Program-made: the position numbers and the translations under genes
The notes under the pieces: generated by a model
The model's database searches: none
What the model saw: only the letters and a program-made list of their open reading frames with translations
What the model was told of the DNA's origin: nothing
Shown: positions 56,657 through 64,000 of the stretch, in pieces
How positions within the stretch are numbered: the first letter of the stretch is position 1
How the letters are laid out: each line of letters starts with the position of its first letter
Assembly: GCA_035496255.1 (NCBI GenBank)
Contig: DATJEU010000013.1
Span: forward strand, 11,332-75,331
Source of the DNA: Gp6-AA40 sp035496255
Lineage (GTDB): Bacteria > Acidobacteriota > Vicinamibacteria > Vicinamibacterales > UBA2999
DNA: 64,000 nucleotides
Reading direction: 5' to 3'

Positions 56657-58623
56657 CGTGGCTGGGTAATGACGTCGATCATGTACGGCTGGCCCTTCTT
56701 GACCGAGGCCAGTCCGCGCTTCAACGCCGGTGCGAGCAGTGCCGGGTTCTCGATCGGACCTTCACCCGCCATGCCGTACGCCGCCGCCATCATCTTGTAG
56801 TTGATGAACGGATCGCGCAGCGATGTGCCTATGGAGCCACGGTCGCCGCCGCGGCCGCGCACGCCGCACATGTATTCGAGGAACATCAGTTCCTGGTGCC
56901 ACGCGCGGTTGTTGTGCATTACGGTGAGCAGCGGCAGGCGATGGTGCTGCGCCGTCCACAGAACGCCGGGCGCGTAGTTGAGGTCACCATCCGTCTGCAC
57001 GTTGATCACGATCTGCTTGCGGCTCTTCGCCGCCAGCGCGGCGCCGACCGATGCCGGCGCGCCGTAACCCATCCCACCCGCACCTTGGCCACCGAGATAG
57101 CTGTACGGCTTGTCGTGATCCCAGAGCTGCGCGTTATGTCCACCCGAGAAGTTCGAGGGCGACGAGAGGATCCAGTCCTCGTTCTCGATGAGCGGCCACA
57201 ACTCTGCGTAGATGCGCGCCGTCGCAATCGGGCTCGCGTCCCAGCCGGCTTTCTTCTGATCGAGGGCCATCTTGAGGGCGGTGATGCGCGCGGTCTGATT
57301 CGCCGTCGCGTGCCTGGCCGAGCGCTCCTGAATCATGCGCTGCCTGTCGGGCGAGATCTGACGCCGGACTTCGTCGATGATCGCCGGGAGGCTCGCTTCC
57401 GCGTCGACGGTGACCGTGCGCGTCGGCTGCGCGGCGGCGCCGCCGGCACGGCCTCCACGGCCGCCGCCCCCGCGCCCGCCGCCGCGTCCTGTCCCTGGAG
57501 CGATACCGCCGAACCCGATGTTCGTTACGTCGCGCGCGAGCAGCGTCTGCAACCCTGGCCCCACCAGCGCAACGGTCCCGCCCGCCTGCTCGAGGCCGAG
57601 CGTGTAGTCGTACGACGTGTCGGCGCCGGGGCCGCACAGCGGATGGCGCTGGGGGAAGCTCATTGGTCCCTGCGTCGCCGCGGTGCTGGTGGAGGCGCCG
57701 ACCAGTTCGGCGAGGACCACGGCGTTCTTCACGCCGTCGGGAGTTCGCAGGCGTCCGACCGCGATGCGTGGATTCTGTGCGTCGAGCAGTGACTTGGCGA
57801 TTTCGCGCGCCGTGCTCGCGTCCACCCCGGTGATCTTCGGCGCCTGGTACTTCGGGACGGCGAGGTGGGGTGCCTCTTCCTTCTGCAGTTCAGTGTCGAG
57901 GACGACGAGCGTCGGGCCGCACGGCGGCGTAATCGCTTCGGTGTAGGCACGCTGTAGCGCGGTGAGAGCCTCTTCGAGCGTCTTCGGCTGCGCGTCCCAC
58001 TTGGTGAAGCTCCGCACCATCCCGGCCATGTCGTTGGCCGAGTGCGCCGCAATGAAACCGAGGTCGCGACCGGCCAGCAGCAGCGCCGGCACGCGGTCGT
58101 AGTACGCCTGGTAGATCGACATCGAACCGTGCTGCACGCCGATGGTGCCGTGCAGCAAGGCACACATCGGCCGGCCGGTCGCCTTCCCGTACCCATGTGC
58201 CATCGTCACGGCCGATTCCTCGTGCAGCGCCGTGATGAATTCGGGCATGACGTTCGGCGGCTGGCCGTAATTGACCAGCGATTCCTGCAGGCCTTCGAAG
58301 CTGGAGCCCGGATTCGCCGCGACGTACTCGATCCCGAGATCGCGCAGCACCTGGACCATCAGGTCCGACCCGGGCCGTACCGCGGCCCGCTGGTTTCCGG
58401 ACGGCTGCACGTTGCCGCTGTCGCGCGCGATTTGTTCGGGAGTCGGCGGTGGCACGGCACCGGCCTCGGCAGCTGCGCGTACGCCAGCCTCCGGCTCACG
58501 CGCATCGACGTCCGTGCCGAGGCCGGCCAGGATTCCTCCCGCCGTCGCGGTGCCGGCCGCCGCGGTCGCGGCGTCCCTGAAGAACTTGCGGCGATCGATG
58601 GTTCGCTTCGATGGTTTTGTCAT
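56653..58623 (-). CDS. Tat-exported thiamine pyrophosphate-dependent enzyme
   Basis: A 656-residue acetolactate synthase/benzoylformate decarboxylase-type protein. Residues 8-40 (TIDRRKFFRDAATAAAGTATAGGILAG) look like a twin-arginine export signal. The pyrimidine domain has PGSSFEGLQE and the catalytic glutamate in ALHEESAVTMAHGYGKATG. A Gly/Arg-rich insert (GRGGGRGGGGRGG) is near residue 395. The TPP motif runs TDGDLNYAPGVLWTAQHH to VMHNNRAWHQE. TPP decarboxylases are normally cytoplasmic, so export is unusual. GGAAGG precedes the ATG at 58623. Coupled to a cytochrome c gene. Substrate unknown. Confidence 0.85.
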   Translation of the reverse strand: MTKPSKRTIDRRKFFRDAATAAAGTATAGGILAGLGTDVDAREPEAGVRAAAEAGAVPPPTPEQIARDSGNVQPSGNQRAAVRPGSDLMVQVLRDLGIEYVAANPGSSFEGLQESLVNYGQPPNVMPEFITALHEESAVTMAHGYGKATGRPMCALLHGTIGVQHGSMSIYQAYYDRVPALLLAGRDLGFIAAHSANDMAGMVRSFTKWDAQPKTLEEALTALQRAYTEAITPPCGPTLVVLDTELQKEEAPHLAVPKYQAPKITGVDASTAREIAKSLLDAQNPRIAVGRLRTPDGVKNAVVLAELVGASTSTAATQGPMSFPQRHPLCGPGADTSYDYTLGLEQAGGTVALVGPGLQTLLARDVTNIGFGGIAPGTGRGGGRGGGGRGGRAGGAAAQPTRTVTVDAEASLPAIIDEVRRQISPDRQRMIQERSARHATANQTARITALKMALDQKKAGWDASPIATARIYAELWPLIENEDWILSSPSNFSGGHNAQLWDHDKPYSYLGGQGAGGMGYGAPASVGAALAAKSRKQIVINVQTDGDLNYAPGVLWTAQHHRLPLLTVMHNNRAWHQELMFLEYMCGVRGRGGDRGSIGTSLRDPFINYKMMAAAYGMAGEGPIENPALLAPALKRGLASVKKGQPYMIDVITQPR

Positions 58624-59000
58624 CGCGTTCGCCTTCCAATTGTCGAGTGTGCAGTGCGTCCGGACGAACTCCGTGGATCGCGTGGAGGATACCCCCGAGT
58701 CCGGCCTGGACGAAAGGGCCTGCATCAGATTGAGAATCTGACCGCGGTTGGCGCGGCAGAAAGGTCCGGATCGAGCCGCTCCTCCGGCGGCAGGAAGATC
58801 CTCGGCCGTCGGTGACCGGTGACGAGACGATGATGGGTCCGACGAGGCCGCTGCCGGCATGAGCGACGCGATCGTCGACGTGAGTGCAGGCCAACACTCT
58901 CAACGTCCAGCGTTGTGCCGGCGGGTTCGAAGTTCCTCAGAATTGTGATGAGCGGTGCTCCGCGGCGATGAGTGCTGGCGCCCGCCTCGTCGACGCACCC
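58624..59000. other. Intergenic region between divergent genes, no gene recognised
   Basis: About 380 bases without convincing coding signal. It must hold the promoter for the TPP-cytochrome operon (ribosome site GGAAGG at its edge). Confidence 0.5.
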
Positions 59001-59006
59001 TACACT
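59001..59006 (+). promoter_or_regulatory. -10 element TACACT, 6 bases before the ankyrin-FKBP gene
   Basis: TACACT followed by GTTGCC and ATG. Leaderless start inferred. It identifies the ATG at 59013 as the start among several in-frame candidates. Confidence 0.55.
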
Positions 59007-59012
59007 GTTGCC

Positions 59013-59987
59013 ATGGATGGCGGCGACGATTCCCGTTCGGTCGAGATCCGCCGGTTCGCGGCGGTGCGCGAGGCGCTGCGTCGCGGCGATCTCGGGGCGC
59101 TCCGCGACGCGGTCGAAGACCCATCGCTCTTACCGCACGGCGGACTGCCACGTGGTTTCGGCACGCCGCTGGTACAGGCGATCTACGACAGTCCGCTGGC
59201 GTTCATCCGCACCCTGCTCGACGCCGGCGCGAACCCGAGCGCGCCGGCAGACGACGGGTTTCCGCCGGTCATCGCGGCGCTGAGTTGTACGCGCGTCGTC
59301 CCGGGAGCGATGCCGCGTGATGACGTCGATGAGATCCTGCGGCTGCTGCTCGAACGCGGCGCGGATCCGAATCAACGCGGCACCAACGACTACACCGCAT
59401 TGCACATGGCGGTTGCCGAGCGGAACGCGCGGGCGGTCTGGCTGCTGCTCCGGGCGGGCGCCGATCCGGATCTCCGAACCCGCATCGACGATTGCGAGAC
59501 GCCGCTGGAGATGGCGCGCGCCTCGGGACAGCACGCAATCGCCGGTCTGCTCGAACGGCGAGGCGCTTCACTCGAACGGCGATTACGTGCGGGCCTCACG
59601 TTGCTGGAAGACATCGCCGGTGAAGGACCGCCGGTGGCACGCCGGCGGACGTACCGCGTGCGCCTGCGGCTCTGGCTCCATCGCGGCGAACCGATTCGAT
59701 GGAATGAGACGTCGGCGATTCCCGGCGGCGGGGAGTTGGATGACCAGCGGACGACGCTCGTCACCGATCTGCGTATCGATCGCAGCTCGCTGATCGCGGG
59801 TCTCTTCTATGGCCTCGACACTATGCGCGTGGGTGGCTGGCGCCGCCTCGAGATCGCGCCGCACCTCGCGTACGGCGCCGCGGGCGTGCCAGGGCTCGTG
59901 CCGCCACATGCCGTCTTGGTGGCGGAGGTCTGCGTGGTGAGGGAAACCCTTCTTCCCGGCTACTTGGACGCATCCGATCCGACGTAG
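59013..59987 (+). CDS. Ankyrin-repeat protein fused to an FKBP-type peptidyl-prolyl isomerase domain
   Basis: A 324-residue cytoplasmic protein. Residues about 15-190 contain ankyrin-like repeats: TPLVQAIYDSPLAFIRTLLDAGANPSA, VDEILRLLLERGADPNQRGTND, YTALHMAVAERNARAVWLLLRAGADPD and TPLEMARASGQHAIAGLLERRGA. Residues about 220-315 match FKBP: LIAGLFYGLDTMRVGGWRR, LEIAPHLAYGAAGVPGLVPP and HAVLVAEVCVV, comparable to the FKBP MKVGGKRRL...PPELAYG...IPPNATLVFEV block. The first FKBP strands are diverged. I know of no standard family with this order. It overlaps the next gene tail to tail by 28 bases. Confidence 0.8.
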   Translation: MDGGDDSRSVEIRRFAAVREALRRGDLGALRDAVEDPSLLPHGGLPRGFGTPLVQAIYDSPLAFIRTLLDAGANPSAPADDGFPPVIAALSCTRVVPGAMPRDDVDEILRLLLERGADPNQRGTNDYTALHMAVAERNARAVWLLLRAGADPDLRTRIDDCETPLEMARASGQHAIAGLLERRGASLERRLRAGLTLLEDIAGEGPPVARRRTYRVRLRLWLHRGEPIRWNETSAIPGGGELDDQRTTLVTDLRIDRSSLIAGLFYGLDTMRVGGWRRLEIAPHLAYGAAGVPGLVPPHAVLVAEVCVVRETLLPGYLDASDPT

Positions 59988-60898
59988 TGCTGCGCATCCT
60001 TGTCGAGGCAGACGAACTCGATCAGTTGCGTGTCGGGTAGCAGCCGGTTCTGCACGGTCGCGGTGAACGGCTTCGTGTAGGCCTTCGGATCGTCGACGGT
60101 CACTTCGATCTCCAGCCGGCCCACGCTCGGACGACGATAGCGCTCGGTCAGCTTGCCCTGGTTCGTGAGCGGACTGCCGCGGACGTCCAGCCAGCCGTCA
60201 TCCATGAAGCCTATTGTCTCGACGACGAGCGTGTCGCCCTCCCAGTGTCCGACGGAGTAGCCGTTCCAGAACGGCTCGACGTCTTCCGCCTTCGGCAGCG
60301 GACGATCGAGAAAGATCTCGCGCACGGTGGTCCCGGACGCCTCGTAGATCATCAGGACCTCAGTCGGGGTCTGAATGATCTTCTTGGGGTAGGGATGCGA
60401 CGTCATCTGCATCACGCCCATCGGCAGGCAGTGCGCGTCGGGATTGTCCTTGCTGTTGTCCGCCATCCGCTTCTTCACGAGGTCCGACGCCCACGGCTGA
60501 TACGGCGCCTCTCTGCCGGGCTGCTGGATGCCGATGTTGCCGAACGGATTCCCGCCACCGGGCGGAAGCTGTCCGGTGCCCCGTGCAGCCGCTTGTCCGG
60601 ACGCGGCCGGAGCGCCGGCGCCGCGCGCTGGTGCTGGTGGTGGCGTGCCGCCGCGCTGCGGTCCGGCCCCGCGCTGGCCTCCGCCCCGCTGCGGCGCACC
60701 GGCCGGACGCGGCGTGAACGTTTCCCACACACCCGAGAGATCGACGTGACCGTCAGGAGCTTTCGGTGCCGGCGCGTCGAGGTCGGGCTTGCCGTCTTTC
60801 ATCGGCACGCCGGGGTTGAGGTGTTTGGGCCACTGCGCGTACACGGGCACCGTCATCGCCGCCACGCACGCGAACGTGATCATCCGCAGCCATTTCAT
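59960..60898 (-). CDS. Exported hypothetical protein with Gly/Arg/Pro-rich insert (paralogue of 38419-39300)
   Basis: A 312-residue secreted protein. A signal peptide covers residues 1-21 (ITFACVAAMTVPVYAQ). VDLSGVWETFTPRPAG is followed by about 70 residues of Gly, Arg, Pro, Ala and Gln, then HCLPMGVMQMTSHPYPKKIIQTP, VLMIYEASGTTVREIFLDGR-like IFLDRPLP, and YSVGHWEGDTLVVETIGFMDDGWLDVRG. The last block is shared with the gene at 38419. TATATT lies 9 bases before the ATG with GAGG between, so start type is unclear. Function unknown. Confidence 0.8.
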   Translation of the reverse strand: MKWLRMITFACVAAMTVPVYAQWPKHLNPGVPMKDGKPDLDAPAPKAPDGHVDLSGVWETFTPRPAGAPQRGGGQRGAGPQRGGTPPPAPARGAGAPAASGQAAARGTGQLPPGGGNPFGNIGIQQPGREAPYQPWASDLVKKRMADNSKDNPDAHCLPMGVMQMTSHPYPKKIIQTPTEVLMIYEASGTTVREIFLDRPLPKAEDVEPFWNGYSVGHWEGDTLVVETIGFMDDGWLDVRGSPLTNQGKLTERYRRPSVGRLEIEVTVDDPKAYTKPFTATVQNRLLPDTQLIEFVCLDKDAQHYVGSDASK

Positions 60899-60950
60899 AA
60901 GGGCCTCAATATACGCGATGGCCGGGGCGCCTGAGCCAATCGCCTTCGGG

Positions 60951-60956
60951 TAAACT
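60951..60956 (+). promoter_or_regulatory. -10 element TAAACT, 7 bases before the metallo-beta-lactamase-fold gene
   Basis: TAAACT followed by GCGCCGC and ATG. Leaderless start inferred. Confidence 0.5.
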
Positions 60957-60963
60957 GCGCCGC

Positions 60964-61779
60964 ATGACCGAGCCGGCGTACGAGGTGTATGCCCTCAAAT
61001 ACGCGCACCACGACCGGCATTCGCGCGAGAACTTCCTGGTCGAGGACCCTCACGACAGCCTCTCGCCGCTGGCGTACTACGTGTGGGTCATCGTTGGCGG
61101 CGGCCGCACGATCCTGGTCGATACCGGCTTCGACGAACACATGGCGCGCAGACGGGGCCGCACGATCACGATCCCGGTCGCCACGGGGCTCGGCGCGCTC
61201 GGGATTGATGCGGGGTCGATCGAAGACATCATCCTCACGCACCTGCACTACGACCACTGCGGCAATCACGATGTCTTTCCGCGCGCGCGCTACCACGTAC
61301 AGGACACCGAGGTCGAGTACGCGACCGGCCGCTACATGACGCATGCGCTCATGAAGATGCCGTTCGAGGTCGAGGACGTGGTGTCGCTCGTGCGGCGTGT
61401 GTATGCGGGTCGCGTCGTGTTTCACGACGGTGCCGGTGAGATCGCGCCGGGCGTGTCGGTGCACAAGATCGGGGGTCACTCGAAGGGATTGCAGTGCGTC
61501 CGTGTCACGACGCGGCGGGGGCCGGTCATCCTGGCGTCCGACTGCTGCCATCTCTATCCGCACTTCCTTGAAGGGCGTGTGTACCCGGTCACCTACCACG
61601 TCGGAGAAGTCCTCGAAGGCTACAGGACGATGCGCACGCTCGCGGCGTCGGACGATCACGTCGTTCCCGGCCACGATCCTGCCGTGCTCGAGCTCTATCC
61701 GCCGGTGTCGCAGGATCTCGACGGGGTCGCGGCGCGCCTGGATCTCGCGCCGCGCGCGGTCACCATGGTCGCGGGATGA
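60964..61779 (+). CDS. Metallo-beta-lactamase-fold hydrolase, lactonase-like
   Basis: A 271-residue cytoplasmic hydrolase. The zinc motif HxHxDH is THLHYDHCGN (His93, His95, Asp97, His98), with further ligands in KIGGHSKGLQCV, LASDCCHLYPHF and VVPGHDPAVL. The general pattern resembles N-acyl homoserine lactonases (AttM/AiiA), but no lactonase assay can be inferred, and other esters are possible. No signal peptide. Its stop overlaps the start of the DUF1592-type gene (ATGATG), so the two are probably co-transcribed. Confidence 0.85.
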   Translation: MTEPAYEVYALKYAHHDRHSRENFLVEDPHDSLSPLAYYVWVIVGGGRTILVDTGFDEHMARRRGRTITIPVATGLGALGIDAGSIEDIILTHLHYDHCGNHDVFPRARYHVQDTEVEYATGRYMTHALMKMPFEVEDVVSLVRRVYAGRVVFHDGAGEIAPGVSVHKIGGHSKGLQCVRVTTRRGPVILASDCCHLYPHFLEGRVYPVTYHVGEVLEGYRTMRTLAASDDHVVPGHDPAVLELYPPVSQDLDGVAARLDLAPRAVTMVAG

Positions 61780-64000
61780 TGTCGCGTCGCGTGCTGATTG
61801 CGGCGGCCTGCCTCTGGACCGTGGCGGTCGCGTTTCCACAAGCCGATCAATCCGCGCGCGCGCCTCGTACGGCTCGGGCACTCGTGGCGCGGACCTTGTC
61901 AGCTCCGCGGGCAAGCGTGAAGAGACTCGTCCCGCCGGACCCATCGCACCAGCAGGACACGGTCGCGCACTACTGCGTGGCCTGTCACAACGATCGGCTG
62001 AAGACCGGCGGCCTGGTGCTCGACCCGCAGATGCTGGCGGACGTCGGCGCCAACGCCGAGCCGTTCGAGAAGGTCGTGAAGAAGCTGCGCGCCGGTCTGA
62101 TGCCGCCGCAGGGTGCCGCGCGGCCGCCGGATGCCGACCTCACCGGCCTCGTGACGTTCCTCGAGAGCGAGCTCGATCGTGCAGCCGCGGCGTCGCCGAA
62201 TCCCGGGCGTCCACTGCTGCATCGGATGAATCGCGCCGAGTACGCGAACGCGATCCGCGACTTGTTGCACCTGAACGTCGACACGACCACGTTGTTGCCG
62301 CCGGATGATTCGGCGTACGGTTTCGACAACATTGCCGACGTGCTTGGCGTGTCGCCCTCGCTGCAGGAACGCTATCTGTCGGCGGCGGCGAAGATCAGCG
62401 CGATTGCGGTCGGCGACGTGCACATCAGGCCGGCGAGCGAGACATATCGCGTGCGTCAGGACCTGTCGCAGAACCAGCACATCGAGGGACTGCCGCCCGG
62501 CACGATTGGCGGGCTGCAGGTGCGCCACTATTTCCCGGTCGACGGCGAGTACGACTTTCAGACGAAGCTCTATCGCACCAACCTGAACATCGTCCGCGGC
62601 CTGGTGTATCCCACCGAGTTCGAGGTGTCGATCGACGGCACGCCGGTGCACCACGTGACGATTGGCGGCAACGACGATCTCGCGGCACTGTTCCAGCAGC
62701 CGACGGACACCGGCGATGCGGTCGAGGCGCGCATGCGCGTGAAGGTGCCGGTGACTGCGGGTGAGCACGAGGTAACGGCGACCTTTATCGGCAACCTGCC
62801 GGTGGAGGACACGCAGCGGCTCCAGACCTTCCTGCGGAGTTCAGCGGACAACTTCGACTGGACCGGCCAGCCGCACATCCAGACGCTGGCGGTCACCGGG
62901 CCGTTCAATGTCAGCGGGCCTGGCAGCAGCGCGAGCCGGCGGGAAGTCTTCACCTGCCGCGGCGGCGACGCGGTCAAGACACGTGAGGGGCCGAAGTCTC
63001 GCCGAAGCTCGCCGGGAGTGGATGCGAGCGAAGCCGGATGCGCCCGTCAGATCCTCTCGCGCCTGGCGCGTCGCGCATATCGCCGGCCGGTGACCCAGGC
63101 GGACCTGAAGCCGCTGCTCGAGTTCTACGAGGAGGGCCGTGCGCAGGGCGGCTTCGACGCCGGCATCCAGCGTGGCCTCGAGCGTCTGCTCGCCAGTCCG
63201 TTCTTTGTCTTCCGCGTCGAGAAGGATCCGCCGGCGCCTGCGGCTTCGGCGAGACTTGTCGCTGGGTCGGCGCAGAACCTTGTTTATCGCATCAGCGACG
63301 TCGAACTGGCTTCACGGTTGTCGTTCTTTCTCTGGAGCAGCATTCCGGACGACGAACTGCTGCGTGTGGCAGAGCAGGGGCGGCTGCACAGCGAGGCGGT
63401 GCTGGCGCAACAGGTGAAGCGGATGCTCGCCGACCCGCGCGCCGATGCCCTGGTCGCGAACTTTGCCGGTCAGTGGCTGCAGTTGCGCAACGTGCGCAGT
63501 GTGCAGCCGAACTCGGACCTGTTTCCGGACTTCGACGACAACCTGCGTCAGTCGATGCGGCGCGAGACCGAACTGCTCTTCGCCAGCGTCATGCGCGAAG
63601 ACAAGCCGGTGCTGACGCTGCTCACGGCGGACTACACGTTCGTCAACGAACGACTGGCGCGCCATTACGGCATTCCCGGCCTGTACGGCAGCCACTTCCG
63701 CCGGGTGCCGGTGAAGGACGAGGCGCGGCGCGGACTGCTCGGGCAGGGATCGATCCTCGCGCTGACGTCGCACGCCGAGCGGACGTCGCCGGTGCTTCGC
63801 GGCAAGTGGGTGCTCGAGAACCTGCTGGGGCTGCCGGTGCCGCCGCCACCGCCCGACGTGAACCAGAATCTGCCGCAGAGCAAGGACGCGCCGAAGACAC
63901 TGCGCGCCCAGATGGAGCTGCATCGGGCCAGCCCGGTCTGCGCCAGTTGTCATCGCGTGATGGATCCGATCGGGTTCGCGATGGAGAACTTCGATCCCGT
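61776..64000 (+). CDS. DUF1587/DUF1592/DUF1588/DUF1585-type c-type cytochrome, cut by window edge
   Basis: About 741 residues are visible; families are 750-850, so the C-terminus is missing. Residues 1-22 are a signal peptide (VLIAAACLWTVAVAF). The N-terminal haem motif is HYCVACHNDRLKTGGL, and a second is PVCASCHRVMDPIGFAMENFDP at the visible end. Between them lie MNRAEYANAIRDLL (DUF1587), EGLPPGTIGGLQVRHYFP (DUF1592 opening), RLASLE-like RGLERLLASPFFVFRVE, and LASRLSFFLWSSIPDDELL, then LANFAGQWLQLRN-like NFAGQWLQLRNVR. A stretch around residues 400-420 (GDAVKTREGPKSRRSSPGVD) is repeat-derived. The family is abundant in Planctomycetes and Acidobacteria; function unsettled. Confidence 0.85.
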   Translation, partial: MMSRRVLIAAACLWTVAVAFPQADQSARAPRTARALVARTLSAPRASVKRLVPPDPSHQQDTVAHYCVACHNDRLKTGGLVLDPQMLADVGANAEPFEKVVKKLRAGLMPPQGAARPPDADLTGLVTFLESELDRAAAASPNPGRPLLHRMNRAEYANAIRDLLHLNVDTTTLLPPDDSAYGFDNIADVLGVSPSLQERYLSAAAKISAIAVGDVHIRPASETYRVRQDLSQNQHIEGLPPGTIGGLQVRHYFPVDGEYDFQTKLYRTNLNIVRGLVYPTEFEVSIDGTPVHHVTIGGNDDLAALFQQPTDTGDAVEARMRVKVPVTAGEHEVTATFIGNLPVEDTQRLQTFLRSSADNFDWTGQPHIQTLAVTGPFNVSGPGSSASRREVFTCRGGDAVKTREGPKSRRSSPGVDASEAGCARQILSRLARRAYRRPVTQADLKPLLEFYEEGRAQGGFDAGIQRGLERLLASPFFVFRVEKDPPAPAASARLVAGSAQNLVYRISDVELASRLSFFLWSSIPDDELLRVAEQGRLHSEAVLAQQVKRMLADPRADALVANFAGQWLQLRNVRSVQPNSDLFPDFDDNLRQSMRRETELLFASVMREDKPVLTLLTADYTFVNERLARHYGIPGLYGSHFRRVPVKDEARRGLLGQGSILALTSHAERTSPVLRGKWVLENLLGLPVPPPPPDVNQNLPQSKDAPKTLRAQMELHRASPVCASCHRVMDPIGFAMENFDP
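61880..61932. repeat. REP-like repeat inside the DUF1592-type gene, N-terminal region
   Basis: GTGGCGCGGACCTTGTCAGC followed by TCCGCGGGCAAGCG and GAAGAGACTCGTCCC. The left half matches the elements at 25664 and 35330. It encodes about 18 residues between the signal peptide and the first haem motif. Confidence 0.65.
62994..63257. repeat. Inverted 15-base pair inside the DUF1592-type gene
   Basis: AAGTCTCGCCGAAGC (62994-63008) and its exact reverse complement GCTTCGGCGAGACTT (63243-63257) flank about 234 bases. Neither breaks the frame. Similar words occur at 24117-24200. Confidence 0.7.

Noticed and set aside
56605..57792. Forward frame opposite the TPP enzyme.
   Set aside because: No motifs; the reverse frame carries the full TPP motifs.

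Overview
The window looks like a chromosomal stretch of a high-G+C, Gram-negative soil bacterium, most probably an Acidobacteriota member of the Vicinamibacteria type. This is inferred from gene content, not from a marker gene: a TIGR03435-family protein, a TonB-dependent receptor with an N-terminal carboxypeptidase-regulatory-like domain, a DUF1592-type multidomain cytochrome, DUF6152 and DUF2911 proteins, paralogous exported proteins with Gly/Arg/Ala-rich inserts, and menaquinone made by the futalosine route. There is one tRNA (Arg-ACG) and no rRNA, CRISPR array, insertion sequence or prophage.

Region by region. 1-11.4 kb is housekeeping: preQ0/queuosine genes (queC partial, queD), a Gph-like phosphatase, a divergent mntR/mntH metal pair, a stress protein, a menaquinone methyltransferase carrying an in-frame repeat insertion, a CoA-transferase, a SIMPL-domain protein, a 3-methyladenine glycosylase and an exported double M16 peptidase. 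11.6-20.7 kb is a continuous sulfur and iron-sulfur block: a CysM-type cysteine synthase, JAMM protease, CysO-like sulfur carrier and MoeZ-like activator, followed by iscR-iscS-iscU-iscA-hscB-hscA-fdx-iscX. Both halves begin with the same palindromic operator, which resembles the E. coli IscR type-1 site. A third, weaker match precedes nadA, which encodes an Fe-S enzyme. iscS has an in-frame TAA codon where relatives have tyrosine.

21.2-32.6 kb holds futalosine-pathway genes (mqnB, mqnD, mqnE) and nadA, interrupted by small or broken genes (zinc ribbon, receiver-domain relic) and by a B12 uptake operon read leftward behind a cobalamin riboswitch (btuD, btuC, btuF, DUF71 ATPase, second BtuF-like protein). 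32.8-38.3 kb holds a Mn-type superoxide dismutase and a three-gene 2-oxoacid:ferredoxin oxidoreductase set that includes a GltD-like flavoprotein. 38.4-47.1 kb has exported proteins, a TonB-dependent receptor, a YfhO-like membrane protein and moeA/moaB. 47.2-64 kb is more accessory: exported hypothetical proteins, a CBS protein, a PEBP protein, di-heme and mono-heme c-type cytochromes, a Tat-exported TPP enzyme, an ankyrin-FKBP fusion, a metallo-beta-lactamase-fold hydrolase and a truncated DUF1592 protein.

Two genome-wide habits stand out. First, many genes have a TANNNT -10 element only 6-9 bases before the start codon and no Shine-Dalgarno sequence, which points to leaderless transcripts. 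Second, most longer gaps contain imperfect inverted repeats made from short repeated words (for example GGGAGTTGG on one arm and its complement on the other) or REP-like hairpins. Some of these have entered coding regions in frame (ubiE, the YfhO-like gene, the DUF1592 gene) or now encode protein tails. Coordinates were counted by hand from the sequence. No database search was run, so family names rest on recognised motifs and context.
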